A stretch of 59,304 bases of DNA from Bacillota bacterium. GTDB lineage: Bacteria; Bacillota; Limnochordia; Darwinibacteriales; Darwinibacteriaceae. Location of the stretch: positions 35,102 to 94,405 of the forward strand of contig JAKOTU010000006.1 of assembly GCA_029776155.1 (NCBI GenBank), read 5' to 3'. The notes beneath the pieces are model-generated. The model was not told the origin of the DNA. It searched no databases and worked only from the letters and a program-made list of their open reading frames with translations. The translations under genes were made by a program, and so were the position numbers. This document shows, in pieces, positions 35,106 through 44,584 of the stretch (the stretch's first letter is position 1; each line of letters opens with the position of its first letter).

Positions 35106-35758
35106 CACCGTTCCTCCTCTGTTGTCCGTCTTGGACGAGATATCCCGAATTGAATCACATCAACCACCTGCAGCGCGGCCTGGAGCAGGCCCTCGGGACC
35201 GGCCGCGGCCACCAGTTTGTGCACATTGGCTAAGAGGATCTCCACCAGCCCGGCCACAAACTCCGGGGGGTAGCGGCTGTCGATCTGACCCTGCTGTACA
35301 GCCTGGTGTACCCAGGCTTTGAAAGACTGGTAGTAATCTACTCCAAAGATACTGTAAAGACGGCTGCGGAGCTCCTCGCTTTCAGCCAAGAGCCTGTTGG
35401 AAAGATGGTGCAGCCGTTCGTCGGCCAGCATGAACTCGGTAGTGGCCCGCATCACCTGCTTCAGCACCCCGAAAAAATCACTGCTGTCCAGGCCCTCTTC
35501 CATAAGGGGGTAAAAGTAGGACAGCTTCTTTTGGGCGATCACGTCCATCAGCGCAACATAAAGCCCGAATTTGTCGCCGAAGTGGTGGTAGAAGCTGCCC
35601 TTGCTCATGCCCGCCTGCTTGAGAATGTCGTTCAGCGAGGCATCCTCGTAGCTTTTCAGGGCAAACTCGGCAATGGCCGCCTCCTTCAGTTCCGGATAGC
35701 GCAAGAGGGGATTGGCCTCCCCCACCAGCGCCCGGTAGTTGAATTCCCGTATACGCAT
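35105..35758 (-). CDS. TetR-family repressor of the ABC exporter
   Basis: This 217-residue regulator has the TetR DNA-binding domain near residues 22-65 (ASLNDILKQAGMSKGSFYHHFGDK) and an all-helical ligand domain. The ATG at 35758 (GGGGAGGAG upstream) is preferred to an upstream in-frame start at 35794 that would run into the operator. It is the first gene of the exporter operon and overlaps the ATPase gene. A large palindrome over its own transcription start indicates autorepression relieved by a transported compound. Confidence 0.93.
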   Translation of the reverse strand: MRIREFNYRALVGEANPLLRYPELKEAAIAEFALKSYEDASLNDILKQAGMSKGSFYHHFGDKFGLYVALMDVIAQKKLSYFYPLMEEGLDSSDFFGVLKQVMRATTEFMLADERLHHLSNRLLAESEELRSRLYSIFGVDYYQSFKAWVHQAVQQGQIDSRYPPEFVAGLVEILLANVHKLVAAAGPEGLLQAALQVVDVIQFGISRPRRTTEEER

Positions 35759-35794
35759 GTTCTCCTCCCCAGCTTCCCCATTCCCTAAAAACAC

Positions 35795-35826
35795 TTAGAC
35801 CAGATGGTCTAAACCATCTGGTCTAA
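35795..35826. promoter_or_regulatory. TetR operator (14-bp arms, 4-base centre)
   Basis: The left arm TTAGACCAGATGGT (35795-35808) is exactly inverted in the right arm (35813-35826) around CTAA. Within it TTAGACC-AGAT-GGTCTAA is itself palindromic, and a second near-copy overlaps it, so two repressor dimers could bind. It sits between the tetR -10 box and the gene. Confidence 0.85.
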
Positions 35827-35855
35827 TAGTAACATCAGCTCTCAAGGGCTGTCAA
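35826..35855 (-). promoter_or_regulatory. Promoter of the tetR-exporter operon
   Basis: A perfect -35 TTGACA (35850-35855) is 18 bases from -10 TACTAT (35826-35831) on the minus strand. The operator begins at the -10 edge and covers the start point. Confidence 0.8.
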
Positions 35856-35861
35856 GATCAC

Positions 35862-37052
35862 CTACAGGCTTGAAAGCCGCAGCTGCCGCAGGCGCTCCAT
35901 GGCTTTGAGGAGCTGCTCCCGACGGCCGAAGGCAGTGAAGCGGAAATAGCCTTCGCCGCTGGGACCAAAACCCACACCCGGCGTGCCCACAAGCGCGCAC
36001 CTTTCCAAAAGGAAGTCAAAAAACTCCCAGGAACTCATGCCCCCCGGGCACTGCAGCCAGATGTAGGGGGCGTTTTGCCCCCCGGTGAACCACAGTCCCA
36101 GCTCCTGCAGAGCAGATGCGATCAGGCGGGCGTTTTCCATGTAATAGGCGATGCTCTCCCGGTTCTGGGCCATCCCTTCAGGGGAAAGGGCCGCCTCTGC
36201 GCCGCGCTGCACGATGTAGGATACACCGTTAAACTTCGTGGTCTGGCGCCTCAGCCACAGCCCGTTCAATGAAACGCCTTCCCGCACCAAGGCCTGGGGC
36301 ACCACCGTGTAGCCGCAGCGCACCCCGGTAAAGCCCGCGGTCTTGGAAAGGGAGCAGAACTCAATGGCGCACTCCTTGGCCCCTGGGATCTGGTAAATGC
36401 TGGTGGGAAGTTCGGGATCTTGAATGAAGGCCTCATAGGCGCTGTCGGCAAGGAGCACCGCACCCCGCCTGAGGGCCCAGTCCACCCAAGACTGGAGCTC
36501 ATCTTTGGTATACACTGTCCCCGTGGGGTTGTTGGGGGAGCAGAGATAGGCCAGGTCAGCGTGGAGAGCGGCAGGGGGCAGGGGCCGAAAGCCGTTTTGG
36601 GCTTCGCCCTTAAGGAAGATTATCTTCCGCCCCGCCATCAAATTGGTGTCCACATACACAGGATAAGCGGGCTCAGGGATGAGCACGGTGTTATCTGCCG
36701 CGAACAGGTCTAGGATGTTGCCCAGATCGCTCTTGGCCCCATCGCTGACAAATACCTCTGTCTGCAGAAGGTCTACCCCTTTTTGGGCATAGTAGCGGCA
36801 GATGGCCTGGCGCAAAAAGGCATAACCCTGCTCTTCTCCATAGCCCCGAAACGTTTCTGCCCTGCCCATCTCGGCAGCCGCCTGCTGCATGGCGGCAACC
36901 ACAGCAGGGCTCAAAGGCAGCGTCACATCGCCGATGCCCAGACTGATAATGTCCTGGTCTGGGTGCTGCCCTTTATACTCCCGCACCTTCTGGCCAATGA
37001 GGGCAAAGAGATAGCGGTCCTGCAAGTTGAGAAAACCGGGGTTGATCCTCAT
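35862..37052 (-). CDS. dapL: LL-diaminopimelate aminotransferase
   Basis: DapL converts tetrahydrodipicolinate plus glutamate directly to LL-diaminopimelate, the short route to lysine and peptidoglycan. The 396-residue fold-type I PLP enzyme shows ISLGIGDVTLPLSPAV near the N-terminus, the cofactor region SDGAKSDLGN, SPNNPTGTVYT and the PLP lysine in SLSKTAGFTGVRCG. These match DapL better than generic aspartate aminotransferases. It overlaps the end of nadE by 4 bases, and pyrG is upstream. A DapL pathway is typical of some Clostridia and relatives. Confidence 0.94.
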   Translation of the reverse strand: MRINPGFLNLQDRYLFALIGQKVREYKGQHPDQDIISLGIGDVTLPLSPAVVAAMQQAAAEMGRAETFRGYGEEQGYAFLRQAICRYYAQKGVDLLQTEVFVSDGAKSDLGNILDLFAADNTVLIPEPAYPVYVDTNLMAGRKIIFLKGEAQNGFRPLPPAALHADLAYLCSPNNPTGTVYTKDELQSWVDWALRRGAVLLADSAYEAFIQDPELPTSIYQIPGAKECAIEFCSLSKTAGFTGVRCGYTVVPQALVREGVSLNGLWLRRQTTKFNGVSYIVQRGAEAALSPEGMAQNRESIAYYMENARLIASALQELGLWFTGGQNAPYIWLQCPGGMSSWEFFDFLLERCALVGTPGVGFGPSGEGYFRFTAFGRREQLLKAMERLRQLRLSSL

Positions 37053-37783
37053 AACTGTCCTCCATACATCTTAGGCAGGCTGCGCTTGTGGGCGCTGGCC
37101 TTGTGGTACCGCTCAATTAAGGCCCGTTCTGCATCCGTCACAGAACCGCCCAGAAGGAAAGTATCCACCTTGGCGTAGCTGATCCCCAGTTCTCCCTCGT
37201 CGGTTTGGCCGTCAAACAACCCAGCAGAAGGAGCCTTCTCCAAAACGCAGGCAGGAGCGTTTAAAAAGCGCAGAAACTCGTAGATCTCGGTTACCGTGAG
37301 ATCGGCGATGGGGTTAAAGTCGCAGGCGCCATCTCCCCACTTGGTGAAGTAGCCCAGGTGGATTTCACTTCTGTTGCCTGTCCCCGCCACCAGCCTACCC
37401 TCGCTGGCTGCCACGGCATAGAGTACGGTCATGCGCAGACGGGGAGCCAGATTAGCCAGGGCCGCCTCGGTGGGGGCAGTCGCGGTGCGCACAGTTCTTT
37501 CCAGTTCTGCCCAGACCGCCTGGAGATCTACGATCCGAGTGGTGATCCCGAAGGCCGCGGCCACCTCTTGCGCATCCCTCAGGTCCTGTTCATAGTTGCG
37601 CTGGGAGCGGCAGGGCAAAATCAACCCCACCGTATCAGGGCAGGCCAGTTTGCAGAGAATGCCCACCAAAGCGCTGTCTTTGCCGCCACTGTTGCCGTAC
37701 ACGATACCCTGGGCCCCCGCGGAGGCCAGGCAGTCCTGGATAAAGGCGATCCTGTGCTTAAGTTCAGCCTGATAATCTCTCAT
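37049..37783 (-). CDS. nadE: Ammonia-dependent NAD+ synthetase
   Basis: This enzyme amidates nicotinic acid adenine dinucleotide with ammonia and ATP to make NAD+. The 244 residues have the P-loop [10 protein letters not shown] (usual form SGGxDS), [21 protein letters not shown], with the NAD-site segments, and [16 protein letters not shown]. No glutaminase domain is fused, so it uses free ammonia. It overlaps pyrG upstream and dapL downstream by 4 bases each, a tightly coupled operon. Confidence 0.95.
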   Translation of the reverse strand: MRDYQAELKHRIAFIQDCLASAGAQGIVYGNSGGKDSALVGILCKLACPDTVGLILPCRSQRNYEQDLRDAQEVAAAFGITTRIVDLQAVWAELERTVRTATAPTEAALANLAPRLRMTVLYAVAASEGRLVAGTGNRSEIHLGYFTKWGDGACDFNPIADLTVTEIYEFLRFLNAPACVLEKAPSAGLFDGQTDEGELGISYAKVDTFLLGGSVTDAERALIERYHKASAHKRSLPKMYGGQL

Positions 37784-39381
37784 GGTCGTCCCTCCACTGC
37801 CGCCTGCACCAGGCCCAAAAAGAGGGGATGGGGCCGGTTGGGGCGGCTCTTAAACTCGGGATGGTACTGCACCCCCACAAAAAAGGGATGTGTGGGAAGC
37901 TCCACTGCCTCCACCAAGTTGCCGTCGGGGGAGGTGCCGCTGAGCATGAGGCCGTGGCTGGCCAGAACCTCCCGGTAGGCGTTGTTCACCTCAAAGCGGT
38001 GCCTGTGCCGCTCGTTCACCAACTCGGTACCGTATAGCCGCCGCAGCAGAGTGCCGGGTTGGATCTGACACGGGTAGGCCCCCAAGCGCATGGTGCCACC
38101 TAGGTCCGTGATGCCCCTCTGCTCTTCCATAAGGTCGATCACCCGCTGGGGCGATTCGGGGGTGAACTCGGCGGAATTGGCCTGGGTTAAGCCGCATACA
38201 TGGCGGGCAAACTCAATCACCGCAACCTGCATGCCCAGGCAGATGCCCAGGAAGGGAATCCCCTTTTCCCGGGCCCAGCGGCAGGCCGCGATTTTGCCCT
38301 CAATGCCCCGTTCGCCAAAGCCACCGGGGATGATCATCCCGTCAATCCCCCTCAGCTTTTCCCCGGCGTTTTCCCCGGTCACTCCCTCGCTGTCCACCCA
38401 CTTGATCTCCACATGCACCCCCGCGGCATAACCCGCGTGGTTTAGACTCTCCACAATAGACAGGTAGGCATCGTGCAGCTTGGTGTATTTCCCCACCATG
38501 GCAATGACCACCCGGCCGGAGCGGGAGTGGATGCGGTGCACCAGCTCCTGCCATTCGGCCAGGTCAGGCTCCTGGGTTTCCAGCCCCAATTCCCGGCAGA
38601 CCACCCGATCCAATCCCTCCCGGTGCAGCATCAGGGGCGCTTCATAGAGGTTGGGCAGGGTCAGGTTTTCAATGACACAGTCGGGCTGCACATTGCAGAA
38701 GAGGGCGATTTTGGCCCGAATCTGTTCATCCAAGGGCCGATCGGTACGGGCCACGATAATGCTGGGGGAAATGCCCAAAGAGCGCAGTTCCTTCACAGAA
38801 TGCTGCGTGGGTTTGGATTTGTGTTCCCCGGCCCAACTCAAAAAGGGTACCAGTGTTACGTGGATGAACAGGCAGCGGTCCAGCCCCTCCTTGAGGGAGA
38901 TCTGGCGGATGGCTTCCAGGAAGGGCTGGCTTTCAATGTCACCCACCGTTCCCCCGATCTCGGTGATCAGCACCTCCGCCCCACTCTTTTCCGCAGCGCG
39001 GTAGATGAAGTTCATAATCTCCCCCGTCACATGGGGGATGACCTGCACCGTCCTGCCCAGGTAGCCCCCGGAGCGCTCCTTGCTGAGCACACTCCAGAAG
39101 ACCTTGCCCGAGGTCAAGCTGGAGAACTCGCTCAGGTCTTCATCCATAAACCGCTCGTAGTGGCCCAAATCCAGGTCCGTTTCTGCTCCGTCATCAGTTA
39201 CAAACACTTCCCCGTGCTCATAGGGGCTCATGGTGCCCGGATCCACGTTCATATATGGATCCAGTTTGAGGGCGGCCACCCTCAGCCCCCTCTGTTTGAG
39301 CAGCCTTCCGAGGCTGGCCGCAGTGATACCCTTGCCTAGGCCCGAGACAACACCGCCTGTGATAAAGACGAATCTGGTCAC
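37780..39381 (-). CDS. pyrG: CTP synthase
   Basis: CTP synthase aminates UTP to CTP using glutamine. The synthetase domain starts [17 protein letters not shown] and contains [14 protein letters not shown]. The glutaminase domain has GICLGMQ with the nucleophilic Cys and a C-terminal HPEF. The GTG at 39381 places the start where the family begins; an in-frame ATG at 39411 adds ten residues but its AGGTGG is directly adjacent and so badly spaced. A promoter lies at 39433-39461. nadE follows with a 4-base overlap. Confidence 0.95.
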   Translation of the reverse strand: MTRFVFITGGVVSGLGKGITAASLGRLLKQRGLRVAALKLDPYMNVDPGTMSPYEHGEVFVTDDGAETDLDLGHYERFMDEDLSEFSSLTSGKVFWSVLSKERSGGYLGRTVQVIPHVTGEIMNFIYRAAEKSGAEVLITEIGGTVGDIESQPFLEAIRQISLKEGLDRCLFIHVTLVPFLSWAGEHKSKPTQHSVKELRSLGISPSIIVARTDRPLDEQIRAKIALFCNVQPDCVIENLTLPNLYEAPLMLHREGLDRVVCRELGLETQEPDLAEWQELVHRIHSRSGRVVIAMVGKYTKLHDAYLSIVESLNHAGYAAGVHVEIKWVDSEGVTGENAGEKLRGIDGMIIPGGFGERGIEGKIAACRWAREKGIPFLGICLGMQVAVIEFARHVCGLTQANSAEFTPESPQRVIDLMEEQRGITDLGGTMRLGAYPCQIQPGTLLRRLYGTELVNERHRHRFEVNNAYREVLASHGLMLSGTSPDGNLVEAVELPTHPFFVGVQYHPEFKSRPNRPHPLFLGLVQAAVEGRP

Positions 39382-39432
39382 GTTTTCAACCCCATTCTCC
39401 TTTTTTCCCATCCACCTGATTATTCTTCGTGA

Positions 39433-39461
39433 ATTGTAGCATACCAGACCAGCGGTGCGAA
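39433..39461 (-). promoter_or_regulatory. Promoter of pyrG-nadE-dapL
   Basis: The -35 TTCGCA (39456-39461) and -10 TACAAT (39433-39438) are 17 bases apart on the minus strand. The predicted start lies about 45 bases before the GTG start. Confidence 0.65.
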
Positions 39462-39515
39462 CCCTTTTTTTGGTAAAAAAACGCGGTACTAGGCCACGGG
39501 CCCAGCCGCGCAGGG

Positions 39516-39545
39516 AAAAGCCCCCAGCCGGCTGCGGCTGGGGGC
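39516..39545 (-). terminator. Terminator of the large lipoprotein gene
   Basis: The perfect 10-bp arms GCCCCCAGCC (39520-39529) and GGCTGGGGGC (39536-39545) are followed by TTTTC on the minus strand, 13 bases past the stop. Confidence 0.85.
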
Positions 39546-39558
39546 AGTGTCTGTTCTT

Positions 39559-42120
39559 CTACTTCGTTTTCTCATAGGGGATTACGGCCCTAAGTCTCCA
39601 CTGATCCTGCACCCGCAGGGTCAGTTCATAGCTGCCCGGAGGGAGGCTGGTGACTAAGGGCGAGTCGCTTAGCCAGAGTGTCCCCACACCATAGGTGAAA
39701 TCAGTCACCGCGTACCCGTCCTGATCGGGCATTTCGGGCCGAGGAACACTCTGCAGGCTCAGCTCCACAGGCTCCGCCGTGAGACGCACCTGTTTGGGCC
39801 CACCGTAGGCCCAGACTTGGTTGCCGTTTTCATCCTCAACGATCAGGAGGACCCATTCGAGCCCATCGTCCAGCTCCAGTTCGGCGCGCAGGGTGCGGGG
39901 ATCGCCGGGGACGATCACCACTCCAGCGGCGTTTTCCAGTGCCAGGTCCTGCCACCAGGGTAAAATGCCGTGGATGGTCACCTGTATAGGTGCGGCTTCA
40001 TCGGGGAAGAAGTCGGGTATGCCTGGTGAAGTCGCTGTGCGGGCGGGAACAGACACCCGGGCCACTCCCTCCCGGAAGGTCACCAGCCTGTGGTAGATGT
40101 CTTCACCGATGACAATGGTCGCCCCATACTCGCCGTTTTCAGTTGTGAGCCGTGCATCCGCCCCGTAGTTCAGGGTGATGGTCAGGCGGATGTTCTGGCT
40201 GGAGCGGTACTGCTCCCGATCTGCCTGCACCGTGGAAAACTCGGCACTGGGCAGGGCCGTAACGGTGAGCACCACGAGCAGTGTCGTGCTCTGGGCATCG
40301 CCGATGTGCAGGATAAGCTCAGTCTCATACTCTCCAACCTGATCTACAGGTACATCCGTAAAGCGCAGATCCAACCGGCTGCCCACAAACTGGCCCTGCG
40401 CAGCCGGGGGCAGGCCCACGTCTGTTACACGCAGCTGGGCCTCCACCTGTTGGCCGTGTAACCCCCGGTGCGGCCCGCCAACTAAATCTTGGGCATACAC
40501 GGTGAGGGTGACCGTGAGGGGCTCGCCGGGCAGCAAGCGCGCGCTGATCTCCTCCACCGCAAGTACGTACCCCGGTTCATCGGCGAACCCGTTGCCGTCC
40601 ATGATAGCCTTTTCCACGGCCCGGATGGCGGGAGTTACCGGCTCCTGGGGATCATAGCTGAAGCGGGCCAGCTCGTCCCGGTAGTTCTCCAGGTTGTCCC
40701 GGGTGTACAGGAGTTCAGCAGAGCCTAGATCGAAGTCTACTTCTCTGCCCACGGCCAAGTCCAGAATGGGTGTGGCTTGATCCAGCTGAATCAGGTACGC
40801 TTCCGCGATGCCCGGCGGGGTACGGCTGTCCACGCCGGCCAGGTCGAGCAGGATGTCCTTGACGTACTGCTCATTGGCGGTGTTGATGATCAGCTGAATC
40901 TTACTGGGCTGGTTGCGCTCCCCGGGTGCGGCAGCCAGGAGCGCCGCAGCGTACCGCTCCGCCAGTTCGTAGTTGAGGTAATCCAGTTCCAGACTGGCCA
41001 GAACTTCCAGGAGCACCTTGTAATCCTGGGCCTGGGCCGCTTCGCCGATGGTGATCAGAAGTCCCAGCTCGGCTATGCGCAGCTCCCACGCTTCCTTTTC
41101 GGCAGGGGGCAGGTACTCCCAAAACTCGCACACCTTAAGCCAGGCGCTGCGCTCCAGGCCGGCCTGGGCAGGATCCCAAGCTGCCTGGAAGAACTCCAGA
41201 TTCACCTCATCGATCACCTGCTGTACCAGTGCCGCGCCCGATTCCACGGCAGCAGGTACCACCAGTTCCGTAAGCCTTACCCGGTAGGCCTCCACCACTT
41301 CCGGATCTGCCATGTTGACCCTGGTGAACCAGATCCCCGTATACTCGGCCAAGACCTCCCTAAACGCCTCGCTGCTGTCTAGAGCTGCCGCGAACAGGCG
41401 CTGCACGGCAAGCTCCTCGGCAGCGGCCGTCCGGGCCGCCTCCACCAGTTCTCTGAACACCTCATCCACGTCGGTGGGTTTGGGCTCCAGCATCACAAAA
41501 ATGGTCCAATAACTGGGGGAAAGTTCCGGATCTACGTTCCAGAAAGCAGCCAGGGCCGCTAAAAGCTCCTCTTCCGAGGCCGCCCCGTTCACCCCGCTCA
41601 CAAAGGCTTCCAGGTGCTGGTACAGGCTCTTCCTGAAGCTTTCCACCCGGGCTCCTAGTTCAGCCTTACGCCCGTAATCGATCAACCCTTCCACTGCATC
41701 GTAGGCTGCGTTCAACCGCTCGGCCACCAGCAGGTACTGCTCATAATGCTCGGGAAGCGGAGTTGCCTCCAGCTCAGCTACAAGCTCCTCGGGATCAACT
41801 GCTTTGGGCTGAGCGGTAAAAGGATAGGAGCCCTGTCCGGTAATCTTCTGCTCTGCTGGGCTGAACTCATACCCTTCATGGAAGGGTTCGATTACCGTAC
41901 CGGAGGCCACCTTCAGTTCGGCAATGCCCTCGGCATTTGTGGTCTGCAGGACTTTCCCCGTGGCTTGATCCCTGATCTCTACTCCTGCCAGCGGCGGTGT
42001 AACCTGCACCACGATCTCCTACACCTTGGGCGTCTTGCTGCCGCCCGCGCACCCGGACAGGAGGACGGCCAGCAAAAGCACCAACACCAGGGGTAGGCGC
42101 CATCCCCAATGTTTCGACAC
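39559..42120 (-). pseudogene. Large lipoprotein of unknown function interrupted by an in-frame amber codon
   Basis: From the GTG at 42120 (GGAGG 8 bases upstream) the frame encodes a full lipoprotein signal, WRLPLVLVLLLAVLLSGC, and SKTPKV, then TAG at 42019-42021. The same frame continues without further stop for about 820 codons. The mature part starts with a carboxypeptidase-regulatory-like domain (PPLAGVEIRDQATGK through GTVIEPFHEGYEF), has a long helical middle and ends in beta-rich domains. I recognise no family beyond the first domain. As written, the secreted form needs readthrough; a GTG at 42012 could start a cytoplasmic fragment. Mutation, recoding or sequence error are all possible. 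Confidence 0.78.
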
Positions 42121-42125
42121 AGCAT

Positions 42126-42312
42126 TCACCTCCACTTTTTTCCAGCAGTTGTGCGTACGCTTTGAACAGCCGCTCCCTTCCTTTCCCCCTCACCTCCACA
42201 CAGTAGAGCGGGCTCGCTTCCTCCAGGATCACGCACTTTTTCCACGGGGCCTGGTCAACTCCTGGATACTGGGAGTTACCTTCTTTGGCTCGGCAGGCCC
42301 CCTACCAGGCAT
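42126..42312 (-). pseudogene. Possible small gene with homopolymer frameshifts
   Basis: The ATG at 42312 follows GGAGGTG and opens MPGRGPAEPKKVTPSIQELT. The frame closes soon at a run of five A. One added base leads to CVILEEASPLYCVEVRGKGR and FKAYAQLLEK, and one more A in the next A run would end the gene at a TGA (42126-42128) inside the ribosome site of the lipoprotein gene. The result would be about 62 residues. The product is unknown; the reconstruction needs two corrections, so it is weak. Confidence 0.3.
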
Positions 42313-42388
42313 AAAATTAAGCACCTCCAAAGGCTAGACTGTTTGTCTAACATCTGGGGTGCACTTCACGCGCAGGCAGTAGGTCTGT

Positions 42389-43327
42389 TTACTGCTCAAA
42401 GGGCAGCCCCGGCTGGGCCAGGGCCTCGGCAATGCGTCTTCTGGACAGCTCGCAGTATTCGGGAACGATATCGTAACCCACATAGGGCCGGCCGCTGAGG
42501 GCCGCGGCCAGGCAAGTCGTCCCCGAACCGCAGAAAGGATCCAAGATCACATCATCGGTATAAGAAAAAAGCCTAATCACCCGCTCCGCGAGTTCCACCG
42601 GGAAGGGCGCCGGATGGCCCACCTTCCTTGCCGATTCGGGGGCGATGTTCCAAATGGAGAGGGTAGCGGCCAAAAACTCCTCCCGGGAGATGTCCGATTC
42701 CCCTTGATCGGGGCGGCTGAAATCTTCTTTGGCAAAGACCAAGAGGTACTCGTGCACATCCCTCAACCGCGGCGCCTTGGCTGACATCCAGGAACCCCAG
42801 GCACAGCTGCTGTTCATGCCCTGGCCCTTCTGCCAGATGATCTCACCCAGGGGCTGAAAGCCCAGGGCCATGTGGATACCGTAGAAGTAGGCATGGAGGG
42901 GGATGTAGGGCTTGCGCCCCAGGTTGGCTAAGTTGATCACATAACGCCCCCCAGGCCGGAGCACCCGGTACACCTCCCGGCCCACCTTGGCCATGAGGGT
43001 AAGGTACTCCACCAAGCCTAGATCTGCATCGAACTCCTTACCCACATTGTACGGGGGTGAAGTAAAGGCCAAACCCACGGAATTGCTGGGCACGTGGTGC
43101 ATGTCCTCGGAGCTGTGGCAGTAGATGCGGTTCGCCCACTCTTCCCGGGGGCGCGCCGCCACCACCCTGGGTTCCTTTGGCGCGAGCACATCCTGCAGCT
43201 GGGCAAAAACGGTGGATAGGTCATGGCTGTATAAGTTGCGGCTGTAAAACTCCGAGGCATCGTGCCCTTCCCTGCTGGAGGTGCCGAAGGAAGAGGTTTT
43301 GGTTCTAGCCACTGCGTTCACTCCCAT
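42389..43327 (-). CDS. Orphan site-specific DNA methyltransferase (N4-cytosine type, beta order)
   Basis: This 312-residue SAM-dependent methylase has the catalytic TSPPYN motif before the SAM site [13 protein letters not shown], which is the beta-class order. The SPPY form is usual for N4-cytosine methylases, whereas DPPY marks N6-adenine ones. No restriction endonuclease gene is adjacent, so it is probably an orphan regulator or the remnant of a restriction system. The ATG at 43327 lacks a good ribosome site; the GTG at 43312 has GGGAG at 8 bases and may be the true start. The M20 gene ends 17 bases upstream. Confidence 0.88.
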   Translation of the reverse strand: MGVNAVARTKTSSFGTSSREGHDASEFYSRNLYSHDLSTVFAQLQDVLAPKEPRVVAARPREEWANRIYCHSSEDMHHVPSNSVGLAFTSPPYNVGKEFDADLGLVEYLTLMAKVGREVYRVLRPGGRYVINLANLGRKPYIPLHAYFYGIHMALGFQPLGEIIWQKGQGMNSSCAWGSWMSAKAPRLRDVHEYLLVFAKEDFSRPDQGESDISREEFLAATLSIWNIAPESARKVGHPAPFPVELAERVIRLFSYTDDVILDPFCGSGTTCLAAALSGRPYVGYDIVPEYCELSRRRIAEALAQPGLPFEQ

Positions 43328-43344
43328 TTAATAGTCGTAGGGCA

Positions 43345-44490
43345 CTAAGCAAGGTACCCCTCAATAATGCTGACCAAAGCCCTGAATCCTGTGACCAGAG
43401 CTTCGGCAGGCACCAAAAAGCGGGGATTGTGCAGCTCATTCACTGCCCCTTCCCTGCCCGAACCCACAAAGAGCAAGACCCCGGGAACCTCTTGGAGGAA
43501 ATAACCCACATCTTCCCCCACCAGACTGGCTAAGCCTTCAGAAACCACCCGAACATCGGGGAGCTGAGCTGCGAAAAACTCCGCCAGTTCCGCCGCCACC
43601 TGGGCATCATTCACCACCCCCGGGACTCCCTTGGCGTAATCAAGCCCGTAGGAGCCTCCATAGAGGTCTGCAGCAGCCCGAAAAGCTTGGTGCAGCAGGC
43701 GGATCATCTGTTCCTGGTCTTCCAGGCGCATGGTGCGCACGGTCCCCGCCACTGTAACTGTCTCGGGAATGATGTTGAAGGTAGTCCCGCCCTGGATCAC
43801 TCCAAAGGAAACCACCTGGGGATAACTGGCATCGGTATACCTCTGGGTGAGGGCAAAGGCATTCTGCACCCCGGCCGTGGCCATGGCGATGGCGTCCTTG
43901 GTACGGTGGGGCAGCGCCCCGTGGCCCCCCACGCCGCGGAAAACTGCCGTAAAGGAGTCGGTATTGGCCGTGAGGGGGCCGCTCTGCAGGCCTAAAGAAC
44001 CCACACCCAGGCTGGGCCAATTGTGGATTCCCACAAAGCGGTCCGGCTTGACCTGGGCAAAAACCCCCGCCTCCAGCATGGCCTTGGCACCGTCCCCCAC
44101 CTCTTCCGCAGGCTGGAAAACCGCCAACAGCTTCCCCTGCAGGCGCTCCTTGTTTTCCGCGGCATAGCGGCAGGCTGCGAGCACCATGGCCATATGGCTG
44201 TCATGGCCGCAGGCATGCATTACACCGGGAATCTGGGAGGCATAACTCACCCCGGTCTCTTCCCCCATGGGCAGGGCGTCCATATCGCTGCGCAGGCCTA
44301 GGGTAAGGCCTGGGCGCCCCGCATCAAGCAAGCCTACAACTCCGTGTCCCCCCACCTGGGTGGATATGGCAAAACCCATTTGCTTCAGCTCCCGGGCGAC
44401 ATACGATGCGGTCCACGCCTCTTGAGAGGACAGCTCAGGATGGGCGTGGAGCTCTTGATACACTTTTTGCACATAACTGGCAAGATCCAT
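43345..44490 (-). CDS. M20-family amidohydrolase/peptidase
   Basis: This 381-residue metal-dependent amidohydrolase is of the N-acyl-amino-acid/hippurate hydrolase type. Metal-site segments are MHACGHDSHMA near residue 100, PAEEVGDGA, then GIHNWPS and the C-terminal HNPRF. A dimerisation domain sits in the middle (GVGGHGALPHRTKDA). N-acetyl-diaminopimelate deacetylase belongs to the same group, but dapL in this window makes that route redundant, so a general acyl-amino-acid or auxin-conjugate-like hydrolase is more likely. An AGGAGG precedes the ATG. Confidence 0.9.
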   Translation of the reverse strand: MDLASYVQKVYQELHAHPELSSQEAWTASYVARELKQMGFAISTQVGGHGVVGLLDAGRPGLTLGLRSDMDALPMGEETGVSYASQIPGVMHACGHDSHMAMVLAACRYAAENKERLQGKLLAVFQPAEEVGDGAKAMLEAGVFAQVKPDRFVGIHNWPSLGVGSLGLQSGPLTANTDSFTAVFRGVGGHGALPHRTKDAIAMATAGVQNAFALTQRYTDASYPQVVSFGVIQGGTTFNIIPETVTVAGTVRTMRLEDQEQMIRLLHQAFRAAADLYGGSYGLDYAKGVPGVVNDAQVAAELAEFFAAQLPDVRVVSEGLASLVGEDVGYFLQEVPGVLLFVGSGREGAVNELHNPRFLVPAEALVTGFRALVSIIEGYLA

Positions 44491-44584
44491 ATCTGACCTC
44501 CTGGTGAACAGCCCCGCCTGGGCTGCGGGATGCGTTGATTAGCGGTTAGTATTCTGGCGACTGGGTAAAAATCCTCTCCCTGCC

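Noticed and set aside
43345..44490. M20 gene as N-acetyl-diaminopimelate deacetylase.
   Set aside because: The window already encodes DapL, which bypasses acetylated intermediates, and the rest of the acetylase route is absent here.
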